From contig CALHAH010000028.1 of NCBI GenBank assembly GCA_937934115.1, positions 27,174-91,173 of the forward strand: DNA of 64,000 nucleotides. The letters are read 5' to 3'. Every line of letters starts with the position of its first letter. Within the stretch, counting starts at the first letter, position 1. The stretch is from an uncultured Thermoanaerobaculum sp. (GTDB lineage Bacteria; Acidobacteriota; Thermoanaerobaculia; Thermoanaerobaculales; Thermoanaerobaculaceae). Under the pieces are notes generated by a model. It saw nothing but the letters and a program-made list of their open reading frames with translations. It was not told where the DNA came from and ran no database searches. A program made the position numbers and the translations under genes. Positions 36,555 to 45,297 of the stretch are shown piece after piece.

Positions 36555-36842
36555 TTACTTGGCCAGCTTTTCCTTCAAAGTCTTGCCCGGCTTGAATGCC
36601 ACATAGTGGCGAGCCGGAATGGTGATGGTCTTACCCGTAGCTGGGTTGCGACCCTGACGGGCAGCTCGCTTTCGGGTAGAGAAGGTGCCAAACCCGGGGA
36701 TGGTCACCTTCCGGCCAGCGTCCAACTCTACGGCCACAATCCCCTTTTGCGGCGAGAAAATGGCATCCACCACCTCCGCCGCCTTAGCCTGGGTAAGCCC
36801 CACCTGCTTGGCAAGTTTCAACGCTAGTTCCGATTTGTTCAT
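36555..36842 (-). CDS. hup: HU-family DNA-binding protein (upstream copy)
   Basis: 95 residues from the ATG at 36842; GGAGGAG is 5 nt upstream, whereas a GTG two codons earlier is not placed for it. The signature GFGTFSTRKRAARQGRNPATG and arm ITIPARHYVAF are those of HU. It is first in the HU pair behind a clear TTGACA promoter. Divergent from the lipoprotein gene, with overlapping -10 regions, so the two could influence one another. Confidence 0.95.
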   Translation of the reverse strand: MNKSELALKLAKQVGLTQAKAAEVVDAIFSPQKGIVAVELDAGRKVTIPGFGTFSTRKRAARQGRNPATGKTITIPARHYVAFKPGKTLKEKLAK

Positions 36843-36876
36843 GGTCACTCCTCCTTTCCTTATTGACCTCGCGTTG

Positions 36877-36882
36877 TATTAT
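36877..36882 (+). promoter_or_regulatory. -10 hexamer TATTAT, leaderless-type, for the lipoprotein gene
   Basis: TATTAT ends 7 nt before the ATG at 36890; no ribosome site is present. It lies on top of the HU -10 on the opposite strand. Confidence 0.45.
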
Positions 36883-36907
36883 TCGGGCCATGAACGGCGT
36901 TTGTCAA
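36878..36907 (-). promoter_or_regulatory. HU operon promoter TTGACA-18-AATAAT
   Basis: On the minus strand a perfect -35 TTGACA (36907-36902), 18-bp spacer, and AATAAT (36883-36878). The -35 lies inside the first codons of the divergent lipoprotein gene. Confidence 0.7.
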
Positions 36908-38632
36908 GTCCCACCGCGTATTCTTGCCATCGTTGTCCTTTTTGGGTGCGGTAGTGTCGTACCCGCCAGCGGGACCTCTTTACGAGAAACGCCTCCCGAC
37001 GGGTCAAAAATTCACTTCGCACCAGTTCCCGCCGCCGCTTTCCCCACGGTTCGCCTCCTGGAGCCTGAGCTTGCCGCGTGCATCGTGCTCGCGGCGGGGG
37101 CGGTTCCGAAGAACGAAAGCGCCGTCAAGCCCCCGCCGGCACCGCCCTTCGTTGCCGCCTTGCAACGTCTCCTCTTGGCTGTAAGCCACGAGCCGCCCCC
37201 GAGCTTGCGCGTGTTTTACGGTTTTTTCCCGCAGCCCGCCGCCACCGCCACAGCCGTGGGTAGCACCGTGCTGCTGTTGCTGCCCGACAGCGAAGCCACC
37301 ACCCCGGTGGACGCCGCCAGAACTGCGGCCACAGCCTGGCTTTTAGCAAAAAAAGCTTTCGCCGCTCCTGAGGCTGGCGTGGGTGAGCTGGTGTTGCGGC
37401 TTGCCGAGAGCTTAGCATGGTTAGGAAGTTTGGCTTTAGCCAACACACCCCCCGAGCTTTTGCCCTTAAGCCAATGGGTGGAACCAAAAAAATTGGCTCC
37501 CCCTTTAGAGAGTTTCCTCCGCCAAATTTTGGATAGTCACGAACCCTACCGCATCCGGCGGGCTCGGCTCCGGGAAGTCACGATTCCGGGAAGGGCAAGC
37601 CCGGAGCTGGCCCAGGCCGCGGCGTACCTGGTGGAAGCCTTTGGGCAGCCGGATCAAGCCAGGCGCCAACCCCTGGCGCTGGTTAAGGCATGGGCGGAAA
37701 ACCGGGACAAGCGTTTCCCGCCACCGCCCCGCCTCTTGCGCTCCGCCCTGGCCGAACCCAAAAGCTTCGGTCTTGGCAAAAAGCTGCAGGACGAAGACAG
37801 CGCGGCGCTGCGCAGCGACGAGGCTTTGCGTGCCGCTTGGGCGCTGCCCCCAGACCAAGAACTGCCCTCAGGGGCACCACCGGAAGCTCTACAGGTGTGG
37901 CACGCCCGACGGCGGAGCCACGGCCTTCCCGTTCCCCCTCCTTCAGGTATGGTGCCAGGGCAAGGTTACCTTTTGGTCAAACCCGAGCCTCCAGGATTTG
38001 TACTGTTGTGGCGAACCACCCAGCGTGAGGAGTTGGTCCTCTCCTGGCCACGGTGGGTGCTTTCCCCGCGCCTGGATCCCAGCGGTGAAGACGTGCTCTT
38101 TATTGACTCCCAGGGTGTGTGGCGGGTTTCGCTCACGGGGGAGGGCGCGGCACAGGTGCAGTCCGGAGAATTCCGGGCACTGGCGCTTTCCCCCTCGGGG
38201 GAAGAGTTGGCGTTGCTTGCCTGGCCAAATCGGGAGCTCCGGCTTCTGCCCACTGGCCGAACGTTGGGCACCGCCTCCGGCTTTTGCTGGCTGACCGAGG
38301 ACCTCCTCCTGGTAAGCGAGGGGGAAGAGCTACGCATGGTGAACGTGGAAGAGCAAGGGGGTAAGACCATTCCCTTTCCTTGCGGTGGCCTTCTCGCCTG
38401 CGCCGGGATGAACCTGGTGGCTGCCGTAAGCACCCCTTGCCCGCCGGCGTTGGTGAGGGTGGAGGTTGCCACCGGCGAACGTGTCACGCTCTTGCAGCTG
38501 CCCCAGCCTGTGGCGGATGTGGCCGCGGTGGGGGACAGCCTCGTGTTCCTCACGGCAGAGGGGGTGTTCTTCCTAACGAAGGAGGGTAGTGTCAAGAGAG
38601 TGGATCGCGCCTTGGCCTTGGGGGGCAGCTAG
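36890..38632 (+). CDS. Putative lipoprotein with C-terminal WD40-like repeats, function unknown
   Basis: 580 residues. The N-terminus (ILAIVVLFGCGS) looks like a lipoprotein signal with Cys after LFG. Residues about 30-330 are Ala/Leu-rich helices with many Pro-Pro linkers. From about 350 the sequence turns beta-rich with repeats such as LSPRLDPSGEDVLFIDSQGV and ALSPSGEELALLAWPNRELR, typical of TolB/WD40-like propellers, ending in VAAVGDSLVFLTAEGVFFL. No enzyme motif is seen. It is divergent from the HU genes and probably stands alone. Confidence 0.6.
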   Translation: MNGVCQVPPRILAIVVLFGCGSVVPASGTSLRETPPDGSKIHFAPVPAAAFPTVRLLEPELAACIVLAAGAVPKNESAVKPPPAPPFVAALQRLLLAVSHEPPPSLRVFYGFFPQPAATATAVGSTVLLLLPDSEATTPVDAARTAATAWLLAKKAFAAPEAGVGELVLRLAESLAWLGSLALANTPPELLPLSQWVEPKKLAPPLESFLRQILDSHEPYRIRRARLREVTIPGRASPELAQAAAYLVEAFGQPDQARRQPLALVKAWAENRDKRFPPPPRLLRSALAEPKSFGLGKKLQDEDSAALRSDEALRAAWALPPDQELPSGAPPEALQVWHARRRSHGLPVPPPSGMVPGQGYLLVKPEPPGFVLLWRTTQREELVLSWPRWVLSPRLDPSGEDVLFIDSQGVWRVSLTGEGAAQVQSGEFRALALSPSGEELALLAWPNRELRLLPTGRTLGTASGFCWLTEDLLLVSEGEELRMVNVEEQGGKTIPFPCGGLLACAGMNLVAAVSTPCPPALVRVEVATGERVTLLQLPQPVADVAAVGDSLVFLTAEGVFFLTKEGSVKRVDRALALGGS

Positions 38633-38675
38633 GGCGCGGCGAGAATTTTCGGTATCATCCTGGCGGAGAGCAAAG

Positions 38676-39248
38676 ATGGAGTTCAAGAGCTTGCAACCCG
38701 GTGCTGCGTACTTTTACTACCCGCGCCCCCTCTGCGTGGTGGGCGTTTGGGACGGCAAGAAGGAACGGGCCAACTTCGTGCCGGTGGCGTGGGGAGGCCC
38801 TTTGGCCTCGCGGCCTCCCCTCTTTGGGGTCTCCATCTCGCCCAAGACCTACTCCCACCAGCTGCTCGTGCAAACCGGTGAGTTTTCCCTGAGCTTCTTG
38901 CCCTGGCAAGACGTGGAGCTGGTGGCCAAGCTGGGTAGCGTTTCCGGCAGAGACGTGGATAAGGTGGCCACTTTTGCCCTGGAGCTTTCGGAAGGGGAGG
39001 TCGTTGCGGCACCCTTTTTGGCCAACGCCTATGTGGCTGCCGAATGCAAGGTCACAGAGCGCCATTCCCTGGGGGACCAAACGCTTTTTGTGAGCGAGAT
39101 TGTGCGGGTGATGGTGCGGGAAGGGGCTTTTGCCCCAGACGGCACCTTGCGGGTGGAAGCCGTGGCGCCTGTGCTGTACCTGGGGGCCAACCGCTACCTC
39201 ACCGTGGACGCGCAAAGCCTGGTGACGCTCCCTGAAGCCAAGGTCTAG
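38676..39248 (+). CDS. Flavin reductase-like FMN-binding protein
   Basis: 190 residues of the flavin-reductase/FlaRed split-barrel family. Matching blocks are YYPRPLCVVGVWDGK, ANFVPVAWGGPLASRPPLFG, SISPKTYSHQLL, GEFSLSFLP and VAAECKVTERHSLGDQTLFV. Members bind FMN and reduce flavins with NAD(P)H or act as electron carriers. GGAGAG lies before the ATG and TATCAT (38653-38658) is a likely -10. Its stop codon overlaps the end of the convergent EamA gene by 4 bp. Confidence 0.85.
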   Translation: MEFKSLQPGAAYFYYPRPLCVVGVWDGKKERANFVPVAWGGPLASRPPLFGVSISPKTYSHQLLVQTGEFSLSFLPWQDVELVAKLGSVSGRDVDKVATFALELSEGEVVAAPFLANAYVAAECKVTERHSLGDQTLFVSEIVRVMVREGAFAPDGTLRVEAVAPVLYLGANRYLTVDAQSLVTLPEAKV

Positions 39249-40081
39249 CGCTGGCTTGCCGCTACGAGCGCCACACCGCTCACCACCAGCAAGCCGCCCA
39301 CGAGCATGTTCGTGGTGATTTGTTCGTAGCCCAAAAGCACCGAAACCACCGCTGCCGCTACCGGCTCAAAGGCGAGGACGATGCCTGTCTCGCCGGCCTT
39401 CAGCACCGTGAGCACCTTGGCCATGGCGCCAAACGCCAGCGCTGAGGCGAAAACTCCGGTGATCACCAGGCCCACAACCAGCACCACGCTCCACTCCAGG
39501 AAAACGGGGGTAGCCCAGGCCAGAATGGGGGAAAGCAAGGCCACCACCCCAATTTGCACGGTATTCACCCCCAATGGGTGTTGCCGCCGCACCGCCGCCT
39601 CCAGGGCCAGGACGTGGCCGGCGAAGGCCAAGGCGCACAGGAAAGTGAGCCCATCACCAAGGCTTAGCGGTGCCGCCTCCGGGCGCAGGAGCAATACCAG
39701 GCCTGCAAGCGCAAGACCCGCGGCTAGCCAAACTCGCAAACCGGGGACCTTACCGGAAAAGAGCCACTGCAAAGCGGGCACCAAGATCACGGAAAGGGAG
39801 GTTATGAACGCCGAGCGGGAGGGGAGGGTCTGTCGCAGCCCTGCGGTTTGCAACGCGTAGCCGGCAAAGAGCAGCAAACCGCAAAGAAGGGCAGCTTTGT
39901 CCCAACGTGGGCGTCCGCGGCCAGAAGAAGCCAAAAGCAGCACCAGAAAAGCCAGGGCAAAGCGCAGAGAAAGGAACACCCCCACGGAAGCCGAAGCCAG
40001 CGCCGATTTGACCACCGGAAAGGTGGCACCCCAAACCACCGTAACCCCCACAAGGAAGAGCACCGCAACCCATCGCCGCAC
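39245..40081 (-). CDS. EamA/DMT-family permease
   Basis: 278 residues with ten predicted helices arranged as two EamA repeats; the opening FLVGVTVVWGATFPVVKSAL and the second-repeat FEPVAAAVVSVLLGYEQIT are diagnostic of drug/metabolite transporters. Substrates range from amino acids to nucleotides; none can be assigned. The GTG at 40081 is preceded after 6 nt by TAAAGT, a leaderless-type arrangement. Divergent from udk. Confidence 0.85.
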   Translation of the reverse strand: MRRWVAVLFLVGVTVVWGATFPVVKSALASASVGVFLSLRFALAFLVLLLASSGRGRPRWDKAALLCGLLLFAGYALQTAGLRQTLPSRSAFITSLSVILVPALQWLFSGKVPGLRVWLAAGLALAGLVLLLRPEAAPLSLGDGLTFLCALAFAGHVLALEAAVRRQHPLGVNTVQIGVVALLSPILAWATPVFLEWSVVLVVGLVITGVFASALAFGAMAKVLTVLKAGETGIVLAFEPVAAAVVSVLLGYEQITTNMLVGGLLVVSGVALVAASQR

Positions 40082-40087
40082 GTCGCC

Positions 40088-40093
40088 ACTTTA
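40088..40093 (-). promoter_or_regulatory. -10 hexamer TAAAGT, leaderless-type, for the EamA gene
   Basis: On the minus strand TAAAGT ends 6 nt before the GTG at 40081. The same hexamer and spacing precede the SLC13-like gene's GTG. Confidence 0.45.
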
Positions 40094-40107
40094 GCGGCTG
40101 GTGGGTT

Positions 40108-40113
40108 TACAAT
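40108..40113 (+). promoter_or_regulatory. -10 hexamer TACAAT of the udk operon
   Basis: TACAAT lies 22 nt before the udk ATG; the short leader would contain GAAGGTTGAGG as the ribosome site. The -35 is weak. Confidence 0.45.
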
Positions 40114-40135
40114 CACCCCTCGAAGGTTGAGGCCC

Positions 40136-40798
40136 ATGTGGCGGCAAGACGATCAGGGGCGAGCGGCGGAACCTGGCAAGGTTGTGTGCATTGGCGTCGC
40201 CGGCGGCACAGGCTCGGGGAAGACCACGGTAGCGGAAGCCATCGTCTCGCGCATTGGCCCGCACCGCATCGCTTATATCCAGCACGACAGCTATTACCGT
40301 GATTTGAGCCACCTACCGCCAGGGGAGCGCATGCGCCGCAACTTCGACCACCCGGACGCCCTGGAGAGCGAGCTTTTGGTGAGCCACCTCGCCGCCTTAA
40401 AACGGGGAGAGGCGGTGGACATCCCGGTTTACGACTTCACGACCCACGTGCGCACCGCCATCACCCGCCGCGTGGAACCGCGTAAGGTCATCTTGGTGGA
40501 AGGGATCTTAATCTTTGCCGAAAAGGATCTCCGGGAACAGTTCGACATCCGCATTTTCGTGGACACCGACCCTGATTTGCGCTTTCTCCGCCGCTTACGG
40601 CGCGACATTGCCGAGCGCGGGCGCACTGTGGAAAGCGTGATTCGCCAGTACCTGGAAACGGTACGTCCCATGCACTTGGAGTTTGTGGAGCCGTCCAAGC
40701 GCTGGGCCGATGTGATTATCCCCGAAGGGGGGTTCAACACCGTGGCCTTAGACATGGTTTGCGCGCGGGTAGAGGCGCTTCTCAACGGAGAGGGGTGA
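40136..40798 (+). CDS. udk: Uridine kinase
   Basis: 220 residues. It phosphorylates uridine or cytidine for pyrimidine salvage. The P-loop GVAGGTGSGKTTVAE, the substrate-side YIQHDSYYRDLSHLPPGERM and NFDHPDALESELL, and the lid region RRLRRDIAERGRTVESVIRQY are diagnostic. The start follows a TACAAT -10. Its TGA overlaps the next ATG by one base (TGATG), so it is coupled with the MinD-like gene. Confidence 0.95.
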   Translation: MWRQDDQGRAAEPGKVVCIGVAGGTGSGKTTVAEAIVSRIGPHRIAYIQHDSYYRDLSHLPPGERMRRNFDHPDALESELLVSHLAALKRGEAVDIPVYDFTTHVRTAITRRVEPRKVILVEGILIFAEKDLREQFDIRIFVDTDPDLRFLRRLRRDIAERGRTVESVIRQYLETVRPMHLEFVEPSKRWADVIIPEGGFNTVALDMVCARVEALLNGEG

Positions 40799-42039
40799 TG
40801 GCCAAGCGCATCCTCACCGTCAGCTCAGGGAAAGGGGGTGTGGGAAAGAGCACCTTCGCGGTGAACTTTTCCTTGGCATTGGCCAGGGTTGCCCCCACCG
40901 TGTTGGTGGATTTGGACACCGGCACATCCTCAGTGCGCAACACCATTGACGTGCCGGTGCACAAGGACCTGTACCACTTTTTCCGTAAAGGGGAACCTCT
41001 GGAGGCGTGCCTTACCACGCTTCCCGACCAGGTGGATCCCCACGGTCACTTCCGCAACTTTGCCTTTGTGGCTGCCCCCAAGCACGCCATGGAGGAGTTC
41101 ATTAACTTTGAGGAAATGCACCGTTACCGCCTCATGCGCGCCATTAACGACTTGCCCGCAAGGTTTGTGGTGCTGGACCTGCGAGCGGGTCTGGATGCCG
41201 CGGTTTTGGATTTCTTGCCCCACTCCAATTCCGGGATTTTGGTTTTCACCCCCCACCATCCGGCCGCCACCGCTGCCGCTGGCGACATCGTCAAGGCGCT
41301 GATTTTCCGCAAGCTACGCCTGGTGCTCTCGGAAGAGGGCCCCTTGGCCAAAGACCGAGAAACCCGCTCGCATCTCGCCACCATCAACGCGCTGTTGGAC
41401 AAGGTGGAGGACGTTTACGACGACTCTCTCCCCAACCTGGATGTGTTCCTTAAAGACCTCCTCCTGGCGTTGGGGGAAGTACCAGCGGTACGGGCTCTCG
41501 CGGAGACCGTTGCTTCCTTTCACGTGCACTTCGTGCTCAACCTCTTTAACGGCATCCGCGAAAGCTACGAAAAAGCCATCGTGCCCTTTGTGACGTTCCT
41601 GCAGCGGTACGTTTCCTCCCATCTCAAGCTCTACAACCTGGGGTGGATCATCCAGTCCGCAGAAATTCATGAGGCCAACTGCCGACGGCGCCCCATCGTG
41701 CTGGACGGGCCGTCCGAAAGCGACCACGCCGCAACGCGGCTCAAGCTAGATGACTTGGAGGCCCTGCTCCTGGGTAGCCCCAGCACCACCCACCCGGTGG
41801 TCACCAAGGATTTCCTGCTGGAGGTGAACCCGGAGCAGGCCTTGGTGGAGCAACTGGAGGTGCTCCACGCCATGCAGCAGGAGAGCGCCGCCCGGCACGT
41901 GCGGGATAACTTTGCTTACATCCTGCGCCGCGCCCTGCATGCGCTGCAGACCTTTCCCGCTGAAAGTTTCGGCCAGCGCCGACTTCTCACGCCCTTAGAG
42001 TTGTTCGAAAGCCTCGCTGGACAAACCCTTACTCCTTGA
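40798..42039 (+). CDS. MinD/ParA-like P-loop ATPase
   Basis: 413 residues. The deviant Walker A SSGKGGVGKSTFAVN is at about residues 8-22 and the A'/switch motif VLVDLDTGTSS follows near 37-47, as in MinD/ParA/FlhG ATPases that dimerise on ATP. The chain is longer than MinD (about 270) with a 130-residue helical C-terminus lacking the MinD amphipathic membrane helix. No partner (minE, parB, flhF) is adjacent; it is co-translated with udk. The role may be polar positioning or regulation and remains unknown. Its 3' end overlaps the convergent Hfq-like gene by 11 bp. Confidence 0.75.
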   Translation: MAKRILTVSSGKGGVGKSTFAVNFSLALARVAPTVLVDLDTGTSSVRNTIDVPVHKDLYHFFRKGEPLEACLTTLPDQVDPHGHFRNFAFVAAPKHAMEEFINFEEMHRYRLMRAINDLPARFVVLDLRAGLDAAVLDFLPHSNSGILVFTPHHPAATAAAGDIVKALIFRKLRLVLSEEGPLAKDRETRSHLATINALLDKVEDVYDDSLPNLDVFLKDLLLALGEVPAVRALAETVASFHVHFVLNLFNGIRESYEKAIVPFVTFLQRYVSSHLKLYNLGWIIQSAEIHEANCRRRPIVLDGPSESDHAATRLKLDDLEALLLGSPSTTHPVVTKDFLLEVNPEQALVEQLEVLHAMQQESAARHVRDNFAYILRRALHALQTFPAESFGQRRLLTPLELFESLAGQTLTP

Positions 42040-42406
42040 CCTTACGTCGGCGGTGGTAACGGAGCTCCTCCTCCTTGAACATGTAGCGGATGGAGTGCTT
42101 GTAAATCATGAGGTTCGGCCCGTCGTGGCGGTTCAGCTTAATGCATTCCTTATCGTACCATTCAATCCAACCCCGAAGCTCGGTGCCATCGGTAAGCACC
42201 ACAACCATCGGGGTTTTGGCCTGCATTTGCTTCACAAAGTAGTAGTTTTCGGCGTTGGTCTGCTCCGGCGGTGCCTGCCGGCGCGAGACCACCCCTGGCC
42301 GCAAGCTCGCCGAGGGGAGCGTACGCTCGCTCACGTCGGGCAATGCCGGACGAACCAGCTTTCGCGTGGTGACGCCTTCGCCTTCGGGGTTTTCCGGATC
42401 CTTCAT
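42029..42406 (-). CDS. hfq: Hfq-like Sm-domain RNA-binding protein with N-terminal extension
   Basis: 125 residues from the ATG at 42406 (GGGAAGAGGAAG upstream). The last 70 residues form an Hfq-type Sm fold: Sm1 in TPMVVVLTDGTELRGWIEWY and the Sm2-like signature NLMIYKHSIRYM, close to the YKHAIS of Hfq, which forms the proximal RNA-binding pocket. The first 50 residues are a Pro/Arg-rich, probably disordered extension not present in E. coli Hfq, which instead has a C-terminal tail. It likely acts as an RNA chaperone for small RNAs. A TATATT -10 with TGC lies upstream. Confidence 0.78.
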   Translation of the reverse strand: MKDPENPEGEGVTTRKLVRPALPDVSERTLPSASLRPGVVSRRQAPPEQTNAENYYFVKQMQAKTPMVVVLTDGTELRGWIEWYDKECIKLNRHDGPNLMIYKHSIRYMFKEEELRYHRRRKVKE

Positions 42407-42434
42407 AGCTTCCTCTTCCCTAACGTCTGGCAAC

Positions 42435-42440
42435 AATATA
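42435..42440 (-). promoter_or_regulatory. Extended -10 (TGCTATATT) of the Hfq-like gene
   Basis: On the minus strand TGC precedes TATATT, 28 nt before the ATG at 42406, leaving space for a leader with a ribosome site. Confidence 0.5.
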
Positions 42441-42489
42441 GCACCCTCCTGCTCCGTTGACTAGTGTACGGAGAAAAAAGCAAAAAGGT

Positions 42490-42987
42490 TTAGGTTGTGT
42501 CCAACCGCAGTTGCAAATCAGCTTCTTCCACTTTTTGGGCGCTGGCGCGCCGCTCCTGAGCCAAACGATCGGCCAAACTCTGATCCTGCAAAGCGAGAAT
42601 TTGCGCGGCCAAGAAAGCGGCATTGCGAGCCCCGGCCTTTCCCACAGCCACCGTGGCTACCGGCACACCCCCTGGCATCTGCACGGTGGCCAGAAGGGCG
42701 TCCAGCCCGTCGCCCACTCCCCCGGGCAAAGGCACGCCAATCACGGGCTTAGTAGTGTGCGCCGCCACAAAGCCGGCCAAGTGAGCGGCCATGCCAGCCC
42801 CCGCCACGAACACCTGCACCCCGGAAGCTTCCCCTTCACGGATCAGCCGCTGCACGCGCTCTGGGGTGCGATGGGCAGAGGCCACGTGCACCTCGTGCGG
42901 CACTTGTAATTGGGAAAGCAGGCAGGCGGTTTCCTGCATCGTGCCCCAGTCGGAAGCAGAACCCATGAGGATCATCACCTTAGCCAT
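42490..42987 (-). CDS. purE: N5-carboxyaminoimidazole ribonucleotide mutase
   Basis: 165 residues, standard class I PurE length. It rearranges N5-CAIR to CAIR in purine synthesis. [13 protein letters not shown] (substrate phosphate loop), [11 protein letters not shown] (catalytic His) and [20 protein letters not shown] are diagnostic. The ATG at 42987 overlaps the end of purD by 8 bp; an open frame extends upstream but lies within purD. A purK gene, usually paired with class I PurE, is not seen here. Confidence 0.95.
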   Translation of the reverse strand: MAKVMILMGSASDWGTMQETACLLSQLQVPHEVHVASAHRTPERVQRLIREGEASGVQVFVAGAGMAAHLAGFVAAHTTKPVIGVPLPGGVGDGLDALLATVQMPGGVPVATVAVGKAGARNAAFLAAQILALQDQSLADRLAQERRASAQKVEEADLQLRLDTT

Positions 42988-44245
42988 CGGCAAAACCCTT
43001 TCCAATGTCGCGGCGAAACTGCACGCCCTCAAACCGCACCTGTTCCGCTGCGCGGTACGCTTTGTCCACCGCTTCCCGTAAGCTGCCACCGACCCCCACC
43101 ACCGAGAGCACCCGCCCACCGGCGGTGACCAACTGACCGTTGGTCATTGCCGTGCCCGCATGAAACACCAACGCCCCCGCTGCCTGGGCGTCCTCAACCC
43201 CGGTGATGGGGTGACCGGTCTCCGGCGCCTGCGGGTAGCCGCGGCTCGCCAAAACCACGCAGGCCGTGGCTTGGCGCTCCACCGCAACCTCGGGGCTCGC
43301 CAGCTCCCCTTTGGCTACCCCTAAAAGCAGCGGAGCAATATCCCCACCCAACCGCGGAAGAATCACCTGCGCCTCGGGATCGCCCAACCGGCAGTTGAAC
43401 TCCAAGAGCTTGGGGCCATCCGCCGTTACCATGACGCCGGCGTAAAGCACGCCTTGGTACCAGCGGCCCTCATGGGCCAGTGCCTTGAGGGCGGGATAGA
43501 TCACCTGCGAGAGGATGGCGGAAGCCAGGTCACGGGGGAGCGGCGCCGGGGAAAATGCCCCCATGCCGCCGGTGTTGGGACCCTCGTCCCCGTCGCGCAA
43601 CCGCTTGTAATCGCGGGCTGCAGGCAAAGGCCACACGGACGTACCATCGGTGATCACCAGAAACGACAGCTCCTCCCCGGAAAGGCACGCCTCCACCACC
43701 ACCCGCTCGCCGGCAGCCCCAAACTCACGGCGTGCAAAAAAACGGTCCAGCCCTTCCTCCAGCTCTTCTTCTGTATGACAAAGGAGGACACCCTTGCCGG
43801 CAGCAAGGCCATCGGCCTTGAGCACCACGGGGAGGCCCAGCTTTTTGGCCACCTCCGCTGCCCGTTCACGGCTGGTGACCACCTCCCCGGGGGCGGTGGG
43901 GATGCCGTAGGTTTGGCACAGTCTTTTGGTAAAGGCCTTGCTCCCCTCCACCTCCGCTGCCCGCCGGGTAGGGCCAAAAAGGGCAAGGCCTCGCCGCGCA
44001 AACTCGTCACGGATACCCAAAACCAAAGGTAGCTCAGGCCCTACCACCGTAAGGTCAACCCTTAGGCTTTCGGCGAAATCGGCCAGTTCTACGGTGGCAT
44101 CGGCACGAATGGGAACGCAGTCAGCAACCTGAGCGATACCCGGGTTGCCAGGAGCCGCGTAAAGCTGGTCCACGAGGGGTGACGCGGAAAGCTTCCACGC
44201 CAATGCATGCTCCCGGGCGCCACTGCCTACCACCAGAACTTTCAC
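42980..44245 (-). CDS. purD: Phosphoribosylamine-glycine ligase
   Basis: 421 residues, normal for PurD. An ATP-grasp enzyme that joins glycine to phosphoribosylamine. [17 protein letters not shown] opens the N-domain, [17 protein letters not shown] and [16 protein letters not shown] form the ATP site, and [20 protein letters not shown] is the metal-binding block. The GTG at 44245 overlaps the pta stop (GTGA), so translation is coupled. A TACAAT ends 6 nt before it, but within pta codons, so an internal promoter is possible rather than shown. Confidence 0.95.
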   Translation of the reverse strand: MKVLVVGSGAREHALAWKLSASPLVDQLYAAPGNPGIAQVADCVPIRADATVELADFAESLRVDLTVVGPELPLVLGIRDEFARRGLALFGPTRRAAEVEGSKAFTKRLCQTYGIPTAPGEVVTSRERAAEVAKKLGLPVVLKADGLAAGKGVLLCHTEEELEEGLDRFFARREFGAAGERVVVEACLSGEELSFLVITDGTSVWPLPAARDYKRLRDGDEGPNTGGMGAFSPAPLPRDLASAILSQVIYPALKALAHEGRWYQGVLYAGVMVTADGPKLLEFNCRLGDPEAQVILPRLGGDIAPLLLGVAKGELASPEVAVERQATACVVLASRGYPQAPETGHPITGVEDAQAAGALVFHAGTAMTNGQLVTAGGRVLSVVGVGGSLREAVDKAYRAAEQVRFEGVQFRRDIGKGFADG

Positions 44246-45237
44246 GCTTTTATTGTAGCCTGGAGCAGGGAAAGCATGGCGGTTTCCACAACGTCTTGCG
44301 CCGAGCATCCCCGGGACAAGTCGTTGGCCGGCTTGGAAAGCCCCTGCAAAAGCGGACCCAAGGCGCGGGCACCCCCCAGGCGTTCGGTGAGCTTGTACGC
44401 GATGTTGCCGGCATCGAGGTCGGGAAAGATAAGAACGTTAGCAACGCCAGCCACCCTGGAGCCTTTGGCCTTACGCGCCCCCACCTCCGGTACCAGGGCA
44501 GCGTCCACCTGCAGCTCAAAATCAAAGGCAAAATCCGGATCTCTCTGCGCTAAAAGTGCACCGGCTTGCCGCACCTTCTCCACCAAGGGGTGCTCCGCCG
44601 AGCCTTTGGTGGAAAAGGACAAAAGCGCCACCTTGGGTTCCCCACCCACCACCGAGCGGAACGTAGCTGCCGAGGCCAGCGCCACATCCGCCAGCTGCTC
44701 GGGGGTGGGATCGGGAAGCACCGCGCAGTCGGCAAAAATCAGCACCCCGCCCTGGCCCCAGCGGCGGTCAGGGTGCACCATCACGAAGCAGGATGAAACG
44801 CTCCTGATTCCCGGGGCGGGTCCAATGGCGTGCAGGGCGGCTCGCACCGTATCCGCCGTGGTGCGCACAGCACCACCCACCGAACAATCGGCAAAGCCCG
44901 TGGCCACCAAACAGGAAGCAAAGTAAAGTGGGTCGTCAAGAGCGGCCGCCGCCTGCGCCAAACTCCACCCTTTTTCCTTACGCCGCGAATAAAGGTGCTG
45001 CACCAGCTGCTGCCGGCGATCATCCCGTTGAGGATCGATAAGCTCCACACCCAAGGCCGCCAGTTGTTGGTGGCCATTTCCCCTCGTCTCCGCTGGGCAG
45101 ACCACGCTCACGGCGCACACCTCGTCCTGTGCCAGCTTTGCCGCCGCCTCAATGACCCGCGGGTCATCCCCCTCGGCGAAGACCACCCGCCCCCGCACCC
45201 TTGCGGCCCGTTCTTTGAGCTCTTCCAAAAAACCCAT
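44242..45237 (-). CDS. pta: Phosphate acetyl/butyryl transferase (Pta type)
   Basis: 331 residues, the short single-domain Pta. It interconverts acetyl-CoA and acetyl phosphate. [72 protein letters not shown] and [19 protein letters not shown] are family blocks. The ATG at 45237 is chosen for GGGAGG 5 nt upstream. It heads an apparent pta-purD-purE operon; acetate kinase is not adjacent. Confidence 0.92.
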   Translation of the reverse strand: MGFLEELKERAARVRGRVVFAEGDDPRVIEAAAKLAQDEVCAVSVVCPAETRGNGHQQLAALGVELIDPQRDDRRQQLVQHLYSRRKEKGWSLAQAAAALDDPLYFASCLVATGFADCSVGGAVRTTADTVRAALHAIGPAPGIRSVSSCFVMVHPDRRWGQGGVLIFADCAVLPDPTPEQLADVALASAATFRSVVGGEPKVALLSFSTKGSAEHPLVEKVRQAGALLAQRDPDFAFDFELQVDAALVPEVGARKAKGSRVAGVANVLIFPDLDAGNIAYKLTERLGGARALGPLLQGLSKPANDLSRGCSAQDVVETAMLSLLQATIKA

Positions 45238-45297
45238 ACGCACCTCCCAGCTGCAATCCTAAACCCTCTTGGGTGCCTTGTGAATACTCTCTCATTC

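Noticed and set aside
44246..44257. TACAAT 6 nt before the purD GTG as a leaderless promoter
   Set aside because: It lies within pta codons and purD is coupled to pta by a GTGA overlap; kept only as a possibility, not listed as a feature.
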